Positions 30,342-39,798 of a stretch of DNA of 64,000 nt are shown piece by piece. Below the pieces are notes generated by a model. The model saw only the letters and a program-made list of their open reading frames with translations, did not search any database and had not been told where the DNA came from. Each line of letters begins with the position of its first letter. Within the stretch, counting starts at the first letter, position 1. Location of the stretch: the NCBI RefSeq assembly GCF_000150955.2, contig NC_011677.1, positions 659,555 through 723,554 on the forward strand, read 5' to 3'. Source of the DNA: Phaeodactylum tricornutum CCAP 1055/1. Lineage: Eukaryota > Bacillariophyta > Bacillariophyceae > Surirellales > Neidiaceae. Both the position numbers and the translations under genes were made by a program.

Positions 30342-32678
30342 ATGAATCGGTTGGCCTCCCGTAATCGAGGCTCATCGTTCCAAGGTCAGCTTGAGGCCGT
30401 TATGGAGGTGGACCTTCCTTGCACAAACATGAATACGGGAAGCAAATCTCCACCTACCTCTTCTTTCCGAATCAATCCCGTGACCCCTTCGTCGAGAACG
30501 GTGGTCGCTGAGAAGAGTGCCATTTTGAGAAGACTACAAGGTCTTCCCGAATCTGTTCAGGACGATAACGACACGGTAATGTCTTCCGCAACAACTTCTT
30601 CCAGGAAGTCGTGGTGGGGACGACGCTCCGGAGCAGGAGTTGTACGTGGCGGTAACGCGAGTTCTGCTGCTAGCGTTAACGCCAGTATGCGAAACACGAA
30701 GAAATCCAAGCCTGAAAAGCAAAAAGTGGAAGCAGGCAAAGGGTTTCGAAGTCGGTTCAGGCTGCAAGGAGCTCATAGTTCCCGCGACCCTGCATCGAGT
30801 ACCAAGACCAACAAAAAGAAGGCGCCTCAAGTAGACAGCGATCAACTTGTCATGGACTTCTTCGATGTACAAAGTATTGTATCGGAACCGCACTTTGCAC
30901 CGTTCGTAAAGTCGGCACGGACGCGGGATCCAACCGAAACCCATTCGGTCACATCGCAACGATCAATTGGGAGCTTTTTCATGCGCTTCCGCGAACGAAA
31001 TAATCGTGAAGAAGCTATATTGGCCACAGAAATTACGGCTCATCACGATGAAGAGGACGAAGTCGATGATGATATTACCCTCGCTTCCGGGCTGCTGTCA
31101 AGTAGCGGCTCATATGGTTTTATACGCGATGAGGACTATTCGGATGGAGACTTTTCGGCATTTGTCCAACCCGAACCAAAACCCGGACAGCACGACTCGT
31201 CTTTGCCAAAAGACCCGAAAGCTTCCCGTCTAGGGCATTTATTTGGTCGTAAGAAGAGATTCCGTAGGCCACGTCGAGGCTCGGGAGATAGCAGCGCTTC
31301 CTCTGTGACTGATGGCAACGGTAGTCTTGCTAATGGAGCAGTTGCCACAACTTCCACCAACGCTCTGCATTCTACAAAGGGTCGTAACAGTATGCACAGC
31401 GGCGGTACCGATTCTCCTACTGAATCAGAGGATCTTGAAATTGAGGAAGAAGAGTTGGAAAAGCTATTGGAGATCTCGAATCACATCGCGAGCAATTCTA
31501 ACCGTGAAAATGTGGCTCGTCCTATTCCCGTTTCCGAAAAGAGACTTACTGCATTCCTGGCAGCGGCAGAAGCTGCTAGCACCCGACCGTCCGTCTCCAA
31601 TACCATTGCAAACTACGAAATCGCTCCTCCGCCGGTCCTCAGCAACAAGCAAGAAAGCAAGCAGGCTAAGGATGGTATGAAATTTGCCAAAAGTGCACGA
31701 AAAGCAGCAAAGGAAGCTCTTAGCGCAGCAAAAGAAGCAAAGGCGGCCAAAGAAGCGGTGAATTTCGCAAACGATGATGTCTTCATGCCAATCATTGAAG
31801 AAATCGAGGAAGACGCGGAGGATATCTCCTCCCAGATTCTTTGCAAGCAAACACCAGATCGGTGGTCTCCCTCGCCAACACCTGATGTCAATTCTGGATC
31901 TTATGCACCAAAGCGACCACATCGACGAATACCCGAGGGGGATGTTGGTGCAAACAAGAATAAGGATTGGCGCGCTCAAGTGTTCAGCCATGTCACTTGT
32001 TCCAACGACGTTCACTGTGATGGAGTAGAAGAAGAGAAAGCAACTGAGTCTTGCTCCTTCATGCCGGACGAGGACGACGACAGTGAGTCGGTATTTTCGC
32101 TGCTTAGTGGTCTCATGGCAACCTGGGTTGCCGAGCAAGCTCAGGAAGAGTTCAAGCAAGATGGGATCGTTCCATTCCTGCAATTGCGAAGTTGCCTCAA
32201 GCAAGGCGGACCTATTGACAACGCCCGCCTGTGCTACCGAGTCAGTTTTGCCAAGATTGAGATTCGGGAGTACGAACGCACGGTTGGCGATAATCCTGCC
32301 TGTGGCTCCGGTCCTCCTATCACCATTGGATGGGGTTACGTTCCCGGGGTAGAAGCCAACATTGAAGAATACGAAGCCACGAGAGTGCCAAGGACCAAGA
32401 AGCAATACTATTTGCCACCCGCCAAACGTATACACTTGCTTACTCAAGAATGGCAATGTACCGAAGAGCAAATTCGAAAAGCCCGACGAGAGGCAACGTA
32501 CATCCAATATTGCCGTGAGAAGACAGCCTTTTCGAAAGCTGACAAGGAAGCTGCCTTTTTGCGCAAGGCACAGCGACGGCAACCAATTACCAACAACGCT
32601 AGCTGGCCTACATCAGATACCAAGCGAGCAGTGTCGGCACCACAGTCACCAGTGCTGCCGGGCATGAGCCTGGTTTAG
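30342..32678 (+). CDS. Large disordered protein with a diatom-type C-terminal G-W motif domain
   Basis: 778 residues, single exon. About the first 600 residues are low complexity: S/R-rich (SSRKSWWGRRSGAGV), acidic clusters (DEEDEVDDDITLASG, EIEEEELEKLLE) and an Ala/Lys helix (KSARKAAKEALSAAKEAKAAKEAV) likely to form a coiled coil. The C-terminus contains RVSFAKIEIREYERTVGDNPACGSGPPITIGWGY and then a helix (EEQIRKARREATYIQYCREKTAFSK). I recognise the pattern V.F..(I/V).IR.Y.R..GDNP....GPP...GW as recurrent in diatom and other stramenopile proteins of unknown function; that is recollection, not a search. No catalytic motif, signal peptide or membrane segment is visible. The function is unknown. 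Confidence 0.72.
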   Translation: MNRLASRNRGSSFQGQLEAVMEVDLPCTNMNTGSKSPPTSSFRINPVTPSSRTVVAEKSAILRRLQGLPESVQDDNDTVMSSATTSSRKSWWGRRSGAGVVRGGNASSAASVNASMRNTKKSKPEKQKVEAGKGFRSRFRLQGAHSSRDPASSTKTNKKKAPQVDSDQLVMDFFDVQSIVSEPHFAPFVKSARTRDPTETHSVTSQRSIGSFFMRFRERNNREEAILATEITAHHDEEDEVDDDITLASGLLSSSGSYGFIRDEDYSDGDFSAFVQPEPKPGQHDSSLPKDPKASRLGHLFGRKKRFRRPRRGSGDSSASSVTDGNGSLANGAVATTSTNALHSTKGRNSMHSGGTDSPTESEDLEIEEEELEKLLEISNHIASNSNRENVARPIPVSEKRLTAFLAAAEAASTRPSVSNTIANYEIAPPPVLSNKQESKQAKDGMKFAKSARKAAKEALSAAKEAKAAKEAVNFANDDVFMPIIEEIEEDAEDISSQILCKQTPDRWSPSPTPDVNSGSYAPKRPHRRIPEGDVGANKNKDWRAQVFSHVTCSNDVHCDGVEEEKATESCSFMPDEDDDSESVFSLLSGLMATWVAEQAQEEFKQDGIVPFLQLRSCLKQGGPIDNARLCYRVSFAKIEIREYERTVGDNPACGSGPPITIGWGYVPGVEANIEEYEATRVPRTKKQYYLPPAKRIHLLTQEWQCTEEQIRKARREATYIQYCREKTAFSKADKEAAFLRKAQRRQPITNNASWPTSDTKRAVSAPQSPVLPGMSLV

Positions 32679-33460
32679 ATGAAGAAAGTTTAGTTGGTAG
32701 TAGACGGGTCTAATTGCTGGTTGCACAACCATTTTTGACGCTGCCCCAAACATTAGTTGTACTACATTAATTTGTCTACTTTATTTTATGTGGCTATTCG
32801 AAATTGAAGCCAGTAAACAAACCATATCCAATCGAACTGTCATGGCTCTCCCTTTTGTCCTCTTCTTTGATAGCTTGCGTTCAAATAGCTTGAATCAAAG
32901 CAGGAGATTGATCACGATTCCGAATACCTAGTTGTTACAGAAGTACTTTTGATGACGGCTGGCGTGAGTTGCATCCGTCAGACTACGTTCGCATTTTGTT
33001 TTTGTTGTCATACCACCACGTTTCCGGATTCTGCGGGTTTGGTGAAAACATTAACGCACACACGCACACATATTTTTTGTGCTATCCACAGAAATACTGT
33101 TAGTTGACATGTGTGAACAGATTAGGCTTATATTTTGAAATATCGAGTGACCATGAGCTATGAGCTATTAATTAGGCCTCACAGTCAACGTGAACATTTT
33201 ACTGACTGCGACTTCTTCGGTTGGCATGGCTGGTCCACTTCTGTCACAAAAATCCGGGTCTTTCTGCAACGTATCACTTGGGATCCATACTCAGAGTCAG
33301 CCATTCACAGTCAATACGATAGGCTGCCACCATGGCCAAATTTTGGTGTAGTCTCGGACCGTCATCCTTGTAACCTTATTAGAAGAAGAAGAAGAAGAAG
33401 AAGAAGAAGAAGAAGGTTGCTGTCAGTTGTAAAAATAATGGGGAACTTCGAGCGCTAGTA
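32679..33460. other. Intergenic region with photolyase promoter/leader
   Basis: 782 bp. Holds a short CA-rich patch (33055-33070), two exact copies of the dispersed motif in the same orientation (CTCACAGTCAAC at 33179, ATTCACAGTCAA at 33303) and the AGA repeat listed separately. A 107-codon frame at 33135-33458 crosses that repeat and looks spurious. Confidence 0.4.
33381..33415 (+). repeat. (AGA)n trinucleotide microsatellite in the photolyase leader
   Basis: 35 bp of perfect AGA units, ending 45 bp before the photolyase ATG, so probably within the 5' UTR or core promoter. Such tracts are length-variable between strains. Confidence 0.95.
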
Positions 33461-35374
33461 ATGGATGTGATCTGGCTTAAGCGGGACTTGCGCCTTACAG
33501 ATCACGGCCCACTGGCGGCTGTGGCCCAACGCAAAGACCGAGATGTCTGTATACTCTACTTGTACGAACCCGATCAGCTGGCAGAACCAAGCGTTCACGG
33601 ATCCCACGTACTATTTGCTAATGAAGGGCTAGTAGACTTAGATACGAAGTTGTCGAATCTTCGAAGGTTGTCGTCTGGCCAAAACGCTGCGGCCAGCAAA
33701 AGCTTTGGTTCGTTGACAGTCTGCCACTGCGAGGTAATCCAGGCTCTACAAGCTATTCATGCGCAAAAGAAAATAGCGAGGCTACTGGCACATATGGAGA
33801 CCGGACACATGCGGTCCTATGCTCGCGATAAACGAGTTCGAAAATGGTGTAGGGATAGAAAAATACCTTTCGTGGAGTTGCCTCAAACGGGTGTGTCACG
33901 ATGCCTTACGAATCGCGACGACTTTCATCGCAATCTGCAAATGTTTTTGAAGAAGAAACAGTATCGCACACCAACAGCCCTCGAATGCAACATAGTCATC
34001 GATTTAGAATTACCAGGAAGAAGCATGGAGCCCTTGTTCGCCGAGTTGATCGAGATTCCTTTAGAGCAGAGAGTCGACCGTACAGAACGCCAGCAAGGAG
34101 GGGAAACAACAGCATTGGAAATCCTCCGGTCTTTTCTTTACCATCGAGGAGTAGGATTTTCAAAAGGAATTTCGTCACCCAATTCTTCGTGGACGTCATG
34201 CAGTCGGCTTTCCCCGTACCTTACATGGGGCCAAATTTCCTTAAGACACGTAGTACAAGCACTCCAGGAACGTCAAGCTCAGCTGAAGACGCAGAAATGT
34301 CGATCTGATGATCGCTGGTTGCGCTCCTTTACTGCGTTCTCATCTCGCGTGCACTGGCGATCGCACTTTATTCAAAAGCTCGAGTCGGAACCGGAAATGG
34401 AACAACGCGACGTAAATGCAGCCTTTCAACCACTCCGTCGACAACCCGGCGATTGGAATGAATGCTACTATCAGGCTTGGTCAACTGGAAACACAGGCTA
34501 TCCAATGATGGACGCATGTATGCGCTGTTTGCACCGACATGGTTGGGTCAACTTTCGAATGCGGGCCATGCTGGTTTCATTCGCAAGCTACAATTTGTGG
34601 CTGGATTGGCATCGGTTCGCTCCCCACTTGGCTCGCGTTTTTCTAGACTATGAACCGGGAATTCATTATCCGCAAATTCAAATGCAGTCGGGTACAACAG
34701 GTATTAACGCCTTGCGCTGTTATTCTGTAACAAAACAAGGAAAAGAGCACGATCCTCGAGGAATTTTCGTTCGCAAGTACATTCCTGAACTCCAGTCCGT
34801 ACCAAATGACTACATTCACGAGCCTTGGAAGATGTCTAAATCTATGCAGGCCAAGTGCGGCGTTCACATTGGCGAACACTATCCCGCACCTATTGTGAAT
34901 GAACAGGAAACAGCGAAAAGCGCCAAAGAACGCATCGCTGCCGTCCGTCGAAGAAACGAAACTCAGGAGGCCTCACGAAAGGTTTACGAAAAGCATGGGA
35001 GCCGTGTCTTTCGGACAGACAATCCTGTGACGAAGAAAAAGATAAAGATTGATCCGTCACAAACCACTTTGCCAATGCATGCAACCAAAATGTTATCCAA
35101 CAATGCCAACGTCTTCCAAGCTTTGCCGATTCAATCCGATTTACGACTGCCCAAGGTGTCACAGAAAGCAGCGAAACCGGCACAGTATTCTACCGTCGAT
35201 TCTTTCTTCACCCGTGGGTTACGAACGATGAGCTCCGTCTCCCCTTCGCATCACAAAGATAATCAGGATAGGTTAAAGGATTGGGAATGTCCAGCTTGTA
35301 CGTTTCGGAATGAAAAGCCACTGGCACTCGCGTGTACCATATGTGGGACGACTCGTTCTACCAACAAACACTAG
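33461..35374 (+). CDS. Photolyase/cryptochrome family protein with C-terminal RanBP2-type zinc finger
   Basis: 637 residues, single exon; ATG at 33461 directly follows in-frame stops. The N-terminal Rossmann antenna domain starts MDVIWLKRDLRLTDHGPL and runs to about 165. The FAD domain (about 225-480) shows TWGQISLRHV, FSSRVHWRSHFIQKLE, NTGYPMMDACMRCLHRHGWVNFRMRAMLVSFASYNLWLDW, then Y.PGIHYPQIQMQSGTTGINALRCYSVTKQG. VHW.SHFIQKLE places it in a photolyase-like subgroup that I associate with bacteria rather than with animal-type CPF or plant CRY; the exact class is undecided. After a basic linker the protein ends in DWECPACTFRNEKPLALACTICGTT, a RanBP2/NZF-type finger (C-x2-C-x10-C-x2-C), which usually binds RNA, ubiquitin or Ran. 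The finger fusion is unusual. DNA repair versus signalling cannot be told from sequence. Confidence 0.88.
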   Translation: MDVIWLKRDLRLTDHGPLAAVAQRKDRDVCILYLYEPDQLAEPSVHGSHVLFANEGLVDLDTKLSNLRRLSSGQNAAASKSFGSLTVCHCEVIQALQAIHAQKKIARLLAHMETGHMRSYARDKRVRKWCRDRKIPFVELPQTGVSRCLTNRDDFHRNLQMFLKKKQYRTPTALECNIVIDLELPGRSMEPLFAELIEIPLEQRVDRTERQQGGETTALEILRSFLYHRGVGFSKGISSPNSSWTSCSRLSPYLTWGQISLRHVVQALQERQAQLKTQKCRSDDRWLRSFTAFSSRVHWRSHFIQKLESEPEMEQRDVNAAFQPLRRQPGDWNECYYQAWSTGNTGYPMMDACMRCLHRHGWVNFRMRAMLVSFASYNLWLDWHRFAPHLARVFLDYEPGIHYPQIQMQSGTTGINALRCYSVTKQGKEHDPRGIFVRKYIPELQSVPNDYIHEPWKMSKSMQAKCGVHIGEHYPAPIVNEQETAKSAKERIAAVRRRNETQEASRKVYEKHGSRVFRTDNPVTKKKIKIDPSQTTLPMHATKMLSNNANVFQALPIQSDLRLPKVSQKAAKPAQYSTVDSFFTRGLRTMSSVSPSHHKDNQDRLKDWECPACTFRNEKPLALACTICGTTRSTNKH

Positions 35375-35512
35375 GTTTGGGTAAATTTACGCAAGACTAA
35401 GCTGTAAATATAAAAGTCTCGTTGCAATGCTATCTTGACTTTTTTGCCGTTCTCGAACTCCGTCTTTCCAATCATCCGCCGTTGACAACACTCTAACCAC
35501 TCATATAATGTC

Positions 35513-36481
35513 TTACCAGTATCCTTTGCGCGATTGGATGCTTCGTTCGAACTTATCATCGGTATCTCCCAGAAGGTTCAACAAGAGCGAATCAGCGTTC
35601 AAATATACCTTGTTGCCGCTAGAAGCCACAATATCTGCAATATCCCGAGCGGCATCAATACGTCGAAGTTTCATAAAGCCCGGATTCTGGCGCACTGCGG
35701 TACCAATCAATTCCGCCGACTCGGCTTCTCCACGAGCCTTGGTAATGATGGTTTTCTTCTCCTGCTGGGCACCGAGCACGATGTACTTGGCACGTTCAGC
35801 ATCCTGCTGCGCAACTTGCTTGGCTTCTACAGCCCGCGCGTACTCAGGCGAAAATGCCAAGTGGGTAATAGCGACATCCTCGAGCTGAATATTAAAGATA
35901 CGGGCGCGTTTCTCCAAGTCGAACGAAATTTCTTTGCTCACCACGTCACGCTTGGTGAGGAGCTCGTTGGCGTTGTAGCGTGCCACGACAGCTTTGGCAC
36001 ATTCATTCATGATCGAAGGCAAGACGCGCTCGTCGTAGTTGATTCCAAGCATGCGATAAATCCAAACGAGTTGGTTGGGATTGGGTTTGTGCAAAACACG
36101 AATCGCAATCGTGACCATTTGCAAATCCTTGCTACCGGTGAGCGTTTGCAAATTCACGGGACGCGTCCGAATATCGTAGATGATGGGACGTTCCAACCAG
36201 GGAATGTTGAAATTCAAACCTTCGCCGTAGACGGTTTCTTTCATACCTACCAGCCGGTTGAAAACTACGGCACGGTGTCCACCTTGCACGGTGTAGACGG
36301 AGTTATAGGCGCCGTAGCCGAGGAGACCGGCACCCGCCAGAGCTGTGACGGAACGGGCCGCGGCGGCAGCTGCGCGCTGGGGACCACCTCCGCCACCAGC
36401 ACCGCCACCACCTCCCGAAGCGGCTGCCTTTTGCGCCTGTTGCGCTATTTTCTGGAAGGCATCGCGAAACTGATTCGACAT
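35513..36481 (-). CDS. PHB2: Prohibitin 2
   Basis: 322 residues from ATG at 36481 (the frame opens earlier at a TTG). PHB2 forms ring complexes with PHB1 in the inner mitochondrial membrane and stabilises respiratory proteins. After a glycine-rich segment (GGGGGAGGGGG) there is a hydrophobic anchor (SVTALAGAGLLGYGAYNSVYTV), then the SPFH domain: VQGGHRAVVFNRL, EGLNFNIPWLERPIIYDIRTRP, GSKDLQMVTIAIRVL, LGINYDERVLPSIMNE, LEDVAITHLAFSPEYARAVEAKQVAQQDAERAKYIV, and the C-terminal coiled coil NPGFMKLRRIDAARDIADIV. The wording is PHB2 rather than PHB1. It is convergent with the photolyase gene, 138 bp apart. Confidence 0.95.
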   Translation of the reverse strand: MSNQFRDAFQKIAQQAQKAAASGGGGGAGGGGGPQRAAAAAARSVTALAGAGLLGYGAYNSVYTVQGGHRAVVFNRLVGMKETVYGEGLNFNIPWLERPIIYDIRTRPVNLQTLTGSKDLQMVTIAIRVLHKPNPNQLVWIYRMLGINYDERVLPSIMNECAKAVVARYNANELLTKRDVVSKEISFDLEKRARIFNIQLEDVAITHLAFSPEYARAVEAKQVAQQDAERAKYIVLGAQQEKKTIITKARGEAESAELIGTAVRQNPGFMKLRRIDAARDIADIVASSGNKVYLNADSLLLNLLGDTDDKFERSIQSRKGYW

Positions 36482-37141
36482 GATTCGCAAAGGGTACGAT
36501 GGATCCAGAAAGGTGAGTACAAATTAGTCAGAGCTCGGCTTATAAGACTGTACTTGAATGCACGGTGCTACGGGTAGATCTGCAGACTAGGGAAAGGACA
36601 AGAAGAGATCGGGGTTACCCGAAAGGCAGCAGCGGAAGAGCGAAGAAGATAAGCTGCTAATCGATGGATGGAAACGATGGGAGGATCGACTACTTGCGGC
36701 GACGCGTGTGTGTCGAGGACTCGAGACACGGAACAGACTGCGAACGAACAGCGCAGAAAAAACGATAGTCTGGATTTCCCGCTTTGGGTTATGAGATTTT
36801 TGCAGGATTCATGTCGTAAGACCCGATTCCCTCCAATCTAGTTGTAGAATATTGAGGATAGCGATACATAGCGAAAATCCCTGTGGGTCGGTAATTGATA
36901 GGGAATCTCAAAGTACGGGAGACGATAACACGCAAGTTTCACGGTCAATGGCACTCTCACAGTCAGTTCACTGCCAATACCAATTTCGTGCAACAACACA
37001 TAGAGCTTGTTGTGTTTCTTCGGGCTGTATCCATCCAGCGTACTAGGTATGCCGGCTGGGTGCTGTGTCGGGAGGACAGATTGATCGCATCTACTCTTCC
37101 TACTAGAGACGGGGACGGTTGGTATCACCCGGACCGAAAAT
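36482..37141. promoter_or_regulatory. Divergent intergenic region, PHB2 / DPH4
   Basis: 660 bp with both promoters; purine-rich near PHB2 (36590-36660). One exact CTCACAGTCAG motif copy at 36956-36966, close to a variant TTTCACGGTCAATGG at 36937. No gene supported. Confidence 0.4.
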
Positions 37142-37642
37142 ATGCCGACACACTACGAAGTCGTTGGGGTACCAAAGTCTGCCAGTGCTGATGAAATTAA
37201 ACGTGCTTTTCACAGCGCTGCCCGGAAATTTCATCCGGATAAGCAGACTGGCAATCCAGTAGTAGGAAGCCCTTTCGATGACGCACAATTTCTACGACTT
37301 CAAGCCGCCTGGGAAACGCTGCGAGACAAGGAACGTCGTCACACTTATGATGCCTCGTTATCCTTGCAAGAATCACGACACATGGCCAAGTGTAGCAGTG
37401 CCATTCCCTTGTCACGGAATGACTGTGAGATGGAATGGGTCTATGATGACGATGTCACGGAGAACAAAGTGCAGGCCTGGGTGACAACCTGTCGCTGTGG
37501 AGAACTATTGGAATTTATTCCTTCTGAATGGAACACGCTATCACTCGCAGCCCCTCTGCTTTCGGAATGCCCAGGCTGCAGTTTAGTGTACGATTGGGCT
37601 AAGCTGCGTTTAGGCGAGACTTCGAAACGAAATTGCGAATGA
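37142..37642 (+). CDS. DPH4: DPH4/DNAJC24-like J-domain protein with CSL zinc finger
   Basis: 166 residues, single exon. J domain at 3-70 (HYEVVGVPKSASADEIKRAFHSAARKFHPDKQ) with the HPD motif; the family DPH-type zinc finger follows, with CRCGELLEF and ECPGCSLVYDW as the two cysteine pairs. DPH4 donates electrons and iron handling to the radical enzyme DPH1-DPH2 in diphthamide synthesis on eEF2. The spacer between the domains (KCSSAIPLSRNDCEMEWVYDDD) includes the acidic strand usual before CRCG. Length is typical. The diphthamide role is by family. Confidence 0.9.
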   Translation: MPTHYEVVGVPKSASADEIKRAFHSAARKFHPDKQTGNPVVGSPFDDAQFLRLQAAWETLRDKERRHTYDASLSLQESRHMAKCSSAIPLSRNDCEMEWVYDDDVTENKVQAWVTTCRCGELLEFIPSEWNTLSLAAPLLSECPGCSLVYDWAKLRLGETSKRNCE

Positions 37643-38997
37643 GCACATGCTCTCCGATGACCAAACTCGCATTGGCGCGCACAGAACACTATTCGTCAAG
37701 TTTACAGGCCAACCTCACTGCCTGCTTGAAGATGGATAGCGTTAGGTCCCGTAAGAGTATGACTAAAGCATTCCGGATGATATGGTTTCAGATTGTATGC
37801 AAAAGCGGTCGAAACGTTTACGTTTCGATTAAAGTCATTCTCTTGTGATCTGTGCAAATCTCTTGTAACTTCGAAGAGTCAGCTCATTGCGAACTACTGT
37901 ACGAATGGCGTTTCGATCCAAGCAATGTTCACCATGCTTGTACCACCTGTATTTATTGAGGGCAGCCGGAACAAAGGACTAGATTTTGAAGAAAGCGAGT
38001 CGCGAAAGTCACTTTTCAGGTTTCAGGTAAAGTTCTCCAACAGTGAATACTTTTCAACCCGCACACGTACATGTCAGAATGAATCCCGGACATGTCAGAA
38101 TGAATCCCGGAGACAAGACTTTACAAATGGCTAGCAACAGCCGTTCGAGAATTCACCTCTTTTGTACGAGAGCTAATCGGTCTCGTACATATACTTTGGA
38201 ACGATTCAAACAGGGACAAACAACAATAATGTCTTGCTTCTACAGACATTGATACGTACGTGTATCGAGTCTTTACGGCAAATCCTTGTCCCGGCTCTTA
38301 TTTCTGCCTTTACATTGTCTGATCATTGAATGGTGTTTCAAGTTCAAACAGTGCATGAGCATCTCTAGAGTAAACTTTTGTTTAGGGGTGCAAGTCTATA
38401 AAGAAATATGTTTCTAGCAGCCAACTCACTTTTTAGACGGCATGGCTGCTCTATGCGATGGTATCGCTCGGGGTCATCTTCCATTATGTCACAGAAAGCA
38501 ATAGTCGCCCACGTCGTATACCGATGTCGTTTGAGCATATGCTCCACACAGAAGATATCAGCGTCCTTTGCATCAAGACTAAAAGACTCAATGTAAGGAA
38601 CAACACGAAATTAAGATTGAAAGGAAAGCGAAGCTGTCACTGGCGCTGTACAGGAACGAAAAATGCATGGGGAGACGATTCTCCCTTTGAATCTATGCAC
38701 AATGTGGCATTGGTCATTTCAGAATGTAAATAAATGTAAATTCGTTTGACTGTGAATCTAATTATTCCGATGGCCAAAAATCGCAAAAATAGCATGTTCC
38801 CTAAAACGGGTTACGTAATCGACACGGTAAAATTTTACCTAACTGTAAATATCTTTGAAAAGTGTTCATTTCGCTTCAGATATGGTAGGCGTTTGGAGCA
38901 TTGGAATGAAAGCGATTAGCAACATTTTTTTGAAAAAGCCAAAGAGGGGAGATGAGTTAAGGCGCATTTTCAAGGCAAATGATGTCAACCACAGAGA
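37643..38997. other. 1.36-kb gene-free region between DPH4 and a minus-strand gene
   Basis: Convergent 3' region. No open frame shows a recognisable domain. It contains a 21-bp perfect tandem duplication at 38069-38110, one exact TTGACTGTGAAT copy at 38746-38757 and a CTAACTGTAAAT variant near 38838. It is long for a convergent gap in this window, so an unrecognised non-coding RNA is possible but unsupported. Confidence 0.4.
38069..38110 (+). repeat. Two-copy 21-bp tandem duplication
   Basis: The unit ACATGTCAGAATGAATCCCGG occurs at 38069-38089 and 38090-38110 with no differences, so the duplication is recent. It lies in non-coding sequence. Confidence 0.95.
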
Positions 38998-39798
38998 TTA
39001 GGCAGCTGGGGCTAAGGTGAATTCTTCGCCGGGGTAGAATATCGTATTGAGGAAAAAGACTCCGAGCTGGTCGCTCTCGCTGGACTCTTGGGGATCAGAA
39101 GCAAGAACTTCTCTCATGCAATCAAGGCATTGCCTCATTTCTTCCAGATCGAAAAGCTGGGAATAAATCTGGGCAGCGTTATTGAACAAAGCCAAAAGCA
39201 GAATATCGATAGAATGAGAGCGACAGTCACTCTTCAAAAGGATGTCGAGGCTCATTTTGTACAGTCGGAGAGCCTTACAAAGAAAGGAAGTTCGGCCTCG
39301 ATGAATTCCACGGTTGTGATTAACAAACGCCATGTTGTAAAGAATAACGGATGTGATGACCTCTCCGTCTTGCTCTTCTAAAGAAACGAGTAAAGCTTGA
39401 TCATAGATACAAAGAGCGCATTCTTCCTTAGCAATGCTCTGTTGTAGAAGAATATCATCAAGAACGGGAACAGGTCGAATTGAAGACCTTGCCTGTACGG
39501 CTTCCATCATTGCATCGGGTCCGTGTTCGTAGCTATTATATGAAGCCGTTCTTGATAACTCGAAGGTGCTATCGACATGAGTGTAAGGCCGAACGCACGG
39601 GGTGGAGGAAAAGTCGTCGATGACAGGTACAGTGCATCGCGAGGATGAAACGGGAAATAAATTGTTGTCGCTCGCAGCGAATTGATCTTTCAAGTCAGCG
39701 AGCACTATTCTCAGCAGCTCAAGCGCTTCCTTCGACTGGCCATTCTGAATGCAGGATACGGCCTTGTTATTTATCTCAATACTTGGTCTCGTATTCAT
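38998..39798 (-). CDS. Diatom-type TPR-like protein of unknown function
   Basis: 266 residues from ATG at 39798; the frame opens upstream only at a GTG. No named domain is obvious. Helical-pair patterns resemble degenerate TPRs: EINNKAVSCIQNGQSKEALELLRIVLADL, VILYNMAFVNHNRGI.....FLCKALRLYKMSLDILL, LLALFNNAAQIYSQLFDLEEMRQCLDCMREVL, then GVFFLNTIFYPGEEFTLAPAA. The pairing of NNKAV..l..G...EA, YNMa..HhrG and a terminal (A)PAA is something I recognise as a family with many members in diatoms, role unknown. A stretch of about 85 residues between the first repeat and the second is Ser/Pro-rich and probably unstructured. No targeting signal. Confidence 0.72.
   Translation of the reverse strand: MNTRPSIEINNKAVSCIQNGQSKEALELLRIVLADLKDQFAASDNNLFPVSSSRCTVPVIDDFSSTPCVRPYTHVDSTFELSRTASYNSYEHGPDAMMEAVQARSSIRPVPVLDDILLQQSIAKEECALCIYDQALLVSLEEQDGEVITSVILYNMAFVNHNRGIHRGRTSFLCKALRLYKMSLDILLKSDCRSHSIDILLLALFNNAAQIYSQLFDLEEMRQCLDCMREVLASDPQESSESDQLGVFFLNTIFYPGEEFTLAPAA

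Noticed and set aside
30534-32582. Long minus-strand frames opposite the disordered protein (e.g. 372 codons at 31464-32582)
   Set aside because: Antisense shadow of a biased-codon gene; no domain or ATG context, while the plus frame has a conserved C-terminal motif.
35534-36577. 347-codon plus-strand frame opposite PHB2
   Set aside because: Shadow of the PHB2 coding strand; PHB2 is unambiguous.
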